Made by a program: the position numbers and the translations under genes
The notes under the pieces: model-generated
The model's input: only the letters and a program-made list of their open reading frames with translations
Told to the model about the DNA's origin: nothing
Database searches by the model: none
Shown here: piece after piece, positions 59,150-64,000 of the stretch
Layout of the letters: every line of letters begins with the position of its first letter
Numbering within the stretch: position 1 is the first letter of the stretch
Assembly (NCBI RefSeq): GCF_020711195.1
Contig: NZ_JAJFAT010000008.1
Span: forward strand, 57,966-121,965
DNA: 64,000 bases
Direction of reading: 5' to 3'
Origin: Halanaerobium polyolivorans
Lineage (GTDB): Bacteria > Bacillota > Halanaerobiia > Halanaerobiales > Halanaerobiaceae

Positions 59150-59178
59150 ATTATATCATTTTTTACAGCATTTTACAA
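59150..59178 (-). promoter_or_regulatory. Promoter of radA-disA
   Basis: TTGTAA (59173-59178), 17 bp, TATAAT (59150-59155) on the minus strand, in the 122-bp gap after clpC. Confidence 0.75.
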
Positions 59179-59216
59179 GCTAATGAGCTGTCTGGAATGG
59201 ATGGACTTGAAAACAT

Positions 59217-61670
59217 TTATTCAGCCTTAGCAGCTGTTTTATCAGCTTTCTTAACTGTCTCAAATATAAACTCTCCGGCTTCAACATCGACTTTAATCTT
59301 ACTATTTTCACCAATTTCTTTATCAAGTATTTTTACTGATAATTCATTTTCGATTTGACGTTGAATTGTTCTTCTTAAAGGTCTGGCTCCAAATTCAGAA
59401 TCATAACCATCTTCTGCTAACTTTTCTTTAGCAGCTTCTGTAATTTCAAGCTCCATTTCTTTTTCCTCCAACCTTTCTCTTAAATCATCAAGCATTAGAT
59501 CTGCAATTTGTTTAATATGCTCTTTGTTTAAAGCATGGAAAACAATGGTTTCATCAAGACGATTTAAAAATTCAGGTCTAAAGGTTTTTCTTAAATGGGT
59601 GATTACATTCTCTTTCATGTTTTCATAATTGGACTCTTCATCAGCTTCAGCTTTAAAGCCAAGCTGTGATTGTTTTTCAATAAAATCTGCACCTACATTT
59701 GATGTCATAATCACAATAGTATTTTTGAAATCTACTTTGCGACCATGAGTATCAGTTAAAACACCATCTTCAAGGATCTGCAGAAGTACATTAAATACAT
59801 CTGGATGTGCTTTTTCTATTTCATCAAATAATACCACAGAATACGGTCTTCTTCTGACTGGTTCTGTAAGTTGACCTCCTTCATCATGACCAACATAACC
59901 CGGAGGGGAACCGACCAGACGAGAAACAGAATGTTTTTCCATATATTCAGACATATCTACTCTTATCATTGCATCTTCGTCATTAAACATCGTTTCAGCA
60001 AGTGTTTTAGCTAGCTCTGTTTTCCCTACTCCAGTAGGTCCTAAGAATATGAAAGAACCAATTGGTCTTTTGGGATCTTTTAATCCAGCTCTGGCTCTTC
60101 TTACAGCTTCAGAAACTGCTGTAATTGCTTCATCCTGACCAATAACTCTTTTGTGTAGTTCTTCTTCAAGCCTGAGCAGACGAGCAGTTTCGGCCTCTTC
60201 TAACTTGGTAACAGGTATACCTGTCCAGCTAGAAACTATTTCCGCAATATCTTCGGGTGTCACAACAGCCTCTGCTTTTCCTTTTTCATTATCCCAGGAT
60301 GTTTTTAGCTCTTCTAATTCTTTTTTTAGTTTTTTCTCTTTATCTCTCATTCTTGCTGCTTTTTCAAACTCTTGGTTTTTGACAGCAGCTTCTTTTTCTT
60401 TTTCTGCTTCTTCTAATTTTTTGCTTAACTCTTTAAATTCAGGTGGTCTGGTACTATTACTTAATCTAACCTTAGATGCTGCTTCATCAATTAGATCGAT
60501 CGCTTTATCAGGTAAAAATCTATCTGATATATAGCGATGAGATAAAACTACCGCATCTGCTATTGCTTGATCAGTAATCTCCACTTTATGATGAGCCTCA
60601 TAAGGATCACGCAGTCCTTTTAAAATGTCAATTGCTTCTTCAACCGAGTTTTCCTCAACCAAAACTGATTGAAATCTTCTTTCTAAGGCAGCATCTTTTT
60701 CGATATATTTTCGATACTCATCTAAAGTTGTAGCACCAACAGCCTGTAGTTCACCTCTGGCTAAAGCTGGCTTTAAAATATTCGCAGCATCTATTGCTCC
60801 TTCAGCTGCTCCTGCTCCAACTAAGGTATGCATTTCATCAATAAATAAGATGATCTCTCCACTTTCAATTATCTCGTTCATTACTGCTTTTAAACGCTGT
60901 TCAAATTCACCTCTGTACTTAGAACCTGCTACAAGTGAACTTAAATCAAGTGAAACAACTCGTTTATTTAATAATAATTCAGGTACATTTTCACTGACTA
61001 TCATTTGAGCTAAGCCTTCAATTATTGCAGTTTTTCCTACTCCAGGCTCTCCGATTAAGACTGGATTGTTTTTTGTTCTTCTGCTGAGAACCTGTATAAC
61101 ACGATTAATTTCTTTATCTCTGCCGATAACAGGATCTAATTTATTTTCTCTTGCCATATCTGTTAAGTCACGGCTGTATTCATCAAGGTTTTTAGTCTTT
61201 CTATTTGTGGATTTGGATTTCTTCTGCACCGCATTTTTGCCACCTAATAAATCAACCACTTCTTCTTTGATATTTTTAATATCACTGTTTAGGTCCATTA
61301 AAATTCTAACAGCTACTCCCTCACCTTCTCTAATCAAACCTAAGAGAAGATGTTCTGTACCAATATAATTATGGCCCATCTTTCTGGCCTCATCCATTGC
61401 AAGATTCAAGACCTTTTTGCTCCTGGGAGTCAAACCAATAGAACCTTTAACTTCATTTTGACCTTTACCAATCATATCCTCTATTTTGTTCTCCACAATA
61501 TCTCTGCTAATACCATTATCTATTAAAGCTCGGGCAGCAATACCCTGTCCTTCAGCAATTAAACCATACAAAATATGCTCTGTACCCACATAACTGTGTT
61601 TTAACTTAAGGGCTTCCTGCTCAGCTATACTCAATACTTTTCTCGCTCTTTCTGTAAATTTCGCGAACAT
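59217..61670 (-). CDS. clpC: ATP-dependent Clp protease ATP-binding subunit ClpC
   Basis: 817 residues. Two Clp_N repeats (1-145), AAA+ module 1 with GEPGVGKT, a middle domain with a UVR-like segment (about 420-455, [20 protein letters not shown]), AAA+ module 2 with GPTGVGKT, and an LGF loop (in SQLGFKAE) that docks on ClpP. It unfolds proteins, in Bacillus especially those marked with phospho-arginine by McsB. Fourth gene of the CtsR-controlled operon. Confidence 0.97.
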   Translation of the reverse strand: MFAKFTERARKVLSIAEQEALKLKHSYVGTEHILYGLIAEGQGIAARALIDNGISRDIVENKIEDMIGKGQNEVKGSIGLTPRSKKVLNLAMDEARKMGHNYIGTEHLLLGLIREGEGVAVRILMDLNSDIKNIKEEVVDLLGGKNAVQKKSKSTNRKTKNLDEYSRDLTDMARENKLDPVIGRDKEINRVIQVLSRRTKNNPVLIGEPGVGKTAIIEGLAQMIVSENVPELLLNKRVVSLDLSSLVAGSKYRGEFEQRLKAVMNEIIESGEIILFIDEMHTLVGAGAAEGAIDAANILKPALARGELQAVGATTLDEYRKYIEKDAALERRFQSVLVEENSVEEAIDILKGLRDPYEAHHKVEITDQAIADAVVLSHRYISDRFLPDKAIDLIDEAASKVRLSNSTRPPEFKELSKKLEEAEKEKEAAVKNQEFEKAARMRDKEKKLKKELEELKTSWDNEKGKAEAVVTPEDIAEIVSSWTGIPVTKLEEAETARLLRLEEELHKRVIGQDEAITAVSEAVRRARAGLKDPKRPIGSFIFLGPTGVGKTELAKTLAETMFNDEDAMIRVDMSEYMEKHSVSRLVGSPPGYVGHDEGGQLTEPVRRRPYSVVLFDEIEKAHPDVFNVLLQILEDGVLTDTHGRKVDFKNTIVIMTSNVGADFIEKQSQLGFKAEADEESNYENMKENVITHLRKTFRPEFLNRLDETIVFHALNKEHIKQIADLMLDDLRERLEEKEMELEITEAAKEKLAEDGYDSEFGARPLRRTIQRQIENELSVKILDKEIGENSKIKVDVEAGEFIFETVKKADKTAAKAE

Positions 61671-61689
61671 TATCTGATCACTCCTTATA

Positions 61690-62718
61690 TTATAAGCTAT
61701 TTCTTATTAATTCTGCTCTTTTTATATCTAATTCTTCTTGACTATTATAATTATTTAGTTGTAAATGAGCTGTTCTAATTTTAAAGATCAACTCACTAAA
61801 TATATTTTTATTAATATCTTCTTCTATTAAACCACTGTCAAGGCCAAACTTAACTTTTGAAAGAAAGTTTAAAGCTTCATTTTCTTTAAGCCGGTGAGCA
61901 TATTTTAAAATCCCTAAAGATCTCAATACATTGTCTTTTAGTTTATCATAATTTTTATTTACTAAATAAAGTCTACTTCTTCTTTCTTCACGAATAATCT
62001 GTAAAATAATACTTTTTAAATTATCTATTATTTCTTTTTCAGTATAACCTAAGGTTATTTGATTTGAAATTTGAAAAAGCTCTCCAGCAGAGCCACTACC
62101 TTCACCAGAAACACCTCTAACAGTTAAACCAAATTTACCAACTGCTCCAAGTACCTCGTTGATTCGCTCACTTAAAACTAAAGCAGGCAAATGGCACATT
62201 ACTGAAGCCCTTAAAGCTGTCCCAACATTGGTAGGACAGGAAGTTAAATAACCCCATTTATTAGAAAAAGCGTATTCAACTTCTGATTCAATTTGATCAT
62301 CAAACTGATCCGCAACCTGCCAGATAGTAGAAAAATCAAGCCCTGATCCAAAAACCTGAATCCGCAAATGGTCTTCTTCATTAATCATAGTTGAAAGATG
62401 CAATTTATTATTTAAAATAAGTGCTTTTCCCTCAATATTTTCGGAATGACACTTGCTGATCAAATTTTTTTCCTGCAGAACATCTCTTTCTAAAGCACTG
62501 AATTCTTCCATTTTAAAAAAATGAAAGTTTTCGCTTTCTAAAAATGATAAATTGTTTTGTAGTTGTTCGATAATCTCTTCTTTTTCAACTATTGAAGCTT
62601 TGTTTGGGAAATGATGATTTTTTAAGTTGCGAGCTAATCTAATTCTAGAAATTAAAACTACATCTTTTTCATCTCCACTTTCAACTAGCCAATTATTATC
62701 AAATATTTTTTGATTCAT
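61690..62718 (-). CDS. mcsB: Protein-arginine kinase McsB
   Basis: 342 residues. ATP:guanido phosphotransferase fold: [36 protein letters not shown] around the catalytic Cys region, and [19 protein letters not shown]. Marks misfolded proteins for ClpCP by arginine phosphorylation. The ATG at 62718 has GGAGG 9 nt upstream and overlaps mcsA by 20 bp; the frame is open to 62799 within mcsA. Confidence 0.96.
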   Translation of the reverse strand: MNQKIFDNNWLVESGDEKDVVLISRIRLARNLKNHHFPNKASIVEKEEIIEQLQNNLSFLESENFHFFKMEEFSALERDVLQEKNLISKCHSENIEGKALILNNKLHLSTMINEEDHLRIQVFGSGLDFSTIWQVADQFDDQIESEVEYAFSNKWGYLTSCPTNVGTALRASVMCHLPALVLSERINEVLGAVGKFGLTVRGVSGEGSGSAGELFQISNQITLGYTEKEIIDNLKSIILQIIREERRSRLYLVNKNYDKLKDNVLRSLGILKYAHRLKENEALNFLSKVKFGLDSGLIEEDINKNIFSELIFKIRTAHLQLNNYNSQEELDIKRAELIRNSL

Positions 62719-63241
62719 CAATATCTTCCTCCATGCTTTTTTTAATTTCATGGATTTCATCTCTAATTTCTGCAGCATCTTCGAATCTTTCATCTTCAAC
62801 TGCAGATTCCATCTCAGCTTTTAAATGATCAATTTCTGCTTGAAATTCTTTTTCAGCTTCTATATTAGCTGGCTTTTTACCAGTATGTCTTTTATTACCA
62901 TGGATTCTTTTGAAAAGTGTTTCTAGCTCATCTTCAAATTCAAGATAGCAATCTGCACAGCCAAATTCTCCACTTTTAGTAAACTCACTATAATTTAAAC
63001 CACAACTATTACAATTGTTATTATTTAAATTATTATTCATAAAAGAACTATCACTGCTATCATTTTCATTTAAAATTGCAGAAAGCATGCTCTGAAAGCT
63101 AATATTGTTAAAAGAATCTAATTTGAATTTATTGCTTTTTTTAGCACAATCTTCACATAAATGAATCTCTTCTTTTTTCCCATTAATAATTCTTGTCAGG
63201 TGAACTATTGCATCATTCTCCTGACAATTATCACAGAGCAT
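62699..63241 (-). CDS. mcsA: McsA, activator of McsB protein-arginine kinase
   Basis: 180 residues. Two Cys4 zinc modules (CDNCQ ... CEDCA near the N terminus; CNSCG ... CADCY near 78-98) and a C-terminal UVR motif (DHLKAEMESAVEDERFEDAAEIRDEIHEI). Binds and activates McsB. Between ctsR (2 nt) and mcsB (overlap). Confidence 0.95.
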   Translation of the reverse strand: MLCDNCQENDAIVHLTRIINGKKEEIHLCEDCAKKSNKFKLDSFNNISFQSMLSAILNENDSSDSSFMNNNLNNNNCNSCGLNYSEFTKSGEFGCADCYLEFEDELETLFKRIHGNKRHTGKKPANIEAEKEFQAEIDHLKAEMESAVEDERFEDAAEIRDEIHEIKKSMEEDIDESKNI

Positions 63242-63243
63242 AG

Positions 63244-63711
63244 CTACTCCTCCTTCAGTTTAAAGATTACTTCTAACATATTTTTTAAAATTCTTCCTCT
63301 TAAATAGTCTCTTTCAGGAAGCGAAATATCTAAAACACTTCGATGAACAGCCATTTCCATTAAATAATGTTCTCTTTTTGAGATTAAATCATTATCATAA
63401 AGCCTGTTGATTATTCCATTAGCTTCACGTTGACTGATTGCCCCATTTAATTTACTGATAACATTTTGAATTACTTCTTTATCAGAGTCAAGAGTTACTT
63501 TAATAATTCTGATAAAGCCTCCACCACCACGCTGGCTTTCAACAACATAGCCATTTTCTACAGTAAAACGGGTGTCTAAAACATAATTAATCTGTGAAGG
63601 GGCACAATCAAAATTTTCAGCCAATTGGTTCCTCTTTATTTTTACTTTACCTTGATATTTTTTGATTTGTCTTCTTAAATATCTTTCAATTTGATCAGAT
63701 AAACTTGACAC
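63244..63711 (-). CDS. ctsR: Transcriptional repressor CtsR
   Basis: 155 residues. N-terminal winged helix (LSDQIERYLRRQIK ... RNQLAENFDCAPSQINYVLDTRFT) with the Gly-rich wing tip RGGGGFIRI, and the C-terminal dimer domain. Represses clp genes through direct heptads, one copy of which lies in front of this gene, so the operon is autoregulated. It starts with GTG after AGGAGGGG. Confidence 0.96.
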   Translation of the reverse strand: MSSLSDQIERYLRRQIKKYQGKVKIKRNQLAENFDCAPSQINYVLDTRFTVENGYVVESQRGGGGFIRIIKVTLDSDKEVIQNVISKLNGAISQREANGIINRLYDNDLISKREHYLMEMAVHRSVLDISLPERDYLRGRILKNMLEVIFKLKEE

Positions 63712-63727
63712 AACTACCCCTCCTAAC

Positions 63728-63744
63728 TTTGACTTATTTTGACC
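63728..63744 (-). promoter_or_regulatory. CtsR operator
   Basis: Minus strand GGTCAAAATAAGTCAAA, the tandem GTCAAA heptad that CtsR recognises. It begins about 10 bp after the -10 box, covering the expected transcription start, so bound CtsR would block initiation. Confidence 0.9.
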
Positions 63745-63753
63745 TTTGTATAT

Positions 63754-63781
63754 ATAATACTACATTTATAAAAAAATGCAA
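63754..63781 (-). promoter_or_regulatory. Promoter of ctsR-mcsA-mcsB-clpC
   Basis: TTGCAT (63776-63781), 16 bp, TATTAT (63754-63759) on the minus strand, immediately upstream of the CtsR box. Confidence 0.7.
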
Positions 63782-63801
63782 GTAATTTATTACAAAAAAA
63801 C

Positions 63802-63826
63802 AAAAAAAAGACCCCAAAAGGGTCTT
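63802..63826 (-). terminator. Terminator of the rRNA/tRNA-Asn unit
   Basis: AAGACCC/GGGTCTT hairpin on the minus strand followed by a long T-run, 10 nt after the tRNA CCA end. Confidence 0.9.
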
Positions 63827-63836
63827 AATAATTAAA

Positions 63837-63912
63837 TGGCTCCCCGAGCAAGACTCGAACTTGCGACAAGATGATTAACAGTCACCTGCTCTACCAACTG
63901 AGCTATCGGGGA
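63837..63912 (-). tRNA. tRNA-Asn (anticodon GUU)
   Basis: A 76-nt cloverleaf on the minus strand: acceptor TCCCCGA/TCGGGGA, D-arm TAGCTCAGTTGGTAGAGCA, anticodon loop CTGTTAA with GTT at 34-36, T-arm with GTTCGAGTC, discriminator G and an encoded CCA. It follows 5S rRNA closely, so it is probably part of the rRNA operon. Confidence 0.97.
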
Positions 63913-63921
63913 GTATAAAAA

Positions 63922-64000
63922 GGATCCGGCAGAGACCTACTCTCCCACATCGTTACCAATGCAGTACCATAGGCGCTGGAGGACTTAACTTTTGTGTTCG
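63922..64000 (-). rRNA. rrf: 5S rRNA, 3' part
   Basis: The minus strand from the window edge reads CGAACACAAAAGTTAAGTCC, then CCAGCGCCTATGGTACTGC and GTGGGAGAGTAGGTCTCTGCCGGATCC, the conserved latter two-thirds of 5S rRNA. The 5' part lies outside the window. The 3' end is approximate. Confidence 0.95.

Overview
The window reads as a chromosome segment of a low-GC, Gram-positive-type anaerobe (Firmicutes/Clostridia). Several protein sequences and the gene set look like Halanaerobiales (Halanaerobium-like), but that assignment is recognition from memory, not a search. Nearly every gene lies on the minus strand, so the order below follows falling coordinates, i.e. the direction of transcription.

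From the right edge: the 3' part of a 5S rRNA, tRNA-Asn(GUU) and a terminator; then the stress operon ctsR-mcsA-mcsB-clpC behind a CtsR box; then radA, disA (c-di-AMP synthase), carD, a membrane PIN-TRAM protein, ispD, ispF, an unusual CBS-HutP fusion protein, gltX, cysS, thyX, rlmB and sigH. Next come one tuf gene, rpmG-secE-nusG-rplK-rplA, an L10-leader-controlled rplJ-rplL, rpoB-rpoC, the str operon (L7Ae-like gene, rpsL, rpsG, fusA, second tuf), and the whole S10-spc-alpha cluster from rpsJ to rplQ, with secY, adk, map, infA and rpmJ inside it. rpmD (L30) is missing from its usual place. The cluster runs on into the ECF transporter module ecfA1-ecfA2-ecfT, truA, and rplM-rpsI with its own promoter.

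The left part is more varied. An AMMECR1/Memo/radical-SAM trio (AmmeMemoRadiSam, no established role) follows rpsI. A lone plus-strand membrane gene, which looks like a CPBP family member that has lost its catalytic residues, faces it. Then comes the cell-wall/c-di-AMP group cdaA-cdaR-glmM-glmS with a glmS ribozyme, and acpS-nnr-dcd followed by a partial SF1 helicase that carries a DbpA-type RNA-binding domain and runs off the left edge.

Themes: information processing (transcription, translation, secretion) fills about half the window. Two different c-di-AMP synthases are present. dUMP/dTMP supply is represented by a Dcd of the dCTP deaminase/dUTPase type and flavin-dependent ThyX. Sigma-A-type promoters with 16-18 bp spacers and intrinsic terminators can be read at most operon borders. 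No insertion sequence, phage gene or CRISPR array was seen. The least ordinary items are the CBS-HutP fusion, the RNA-binding-domain helicase, the AmmeMemoRadiSam trio and a Shine-Dalgarno-like element at the predicted 5' end of the glmS ribozyme transcript.
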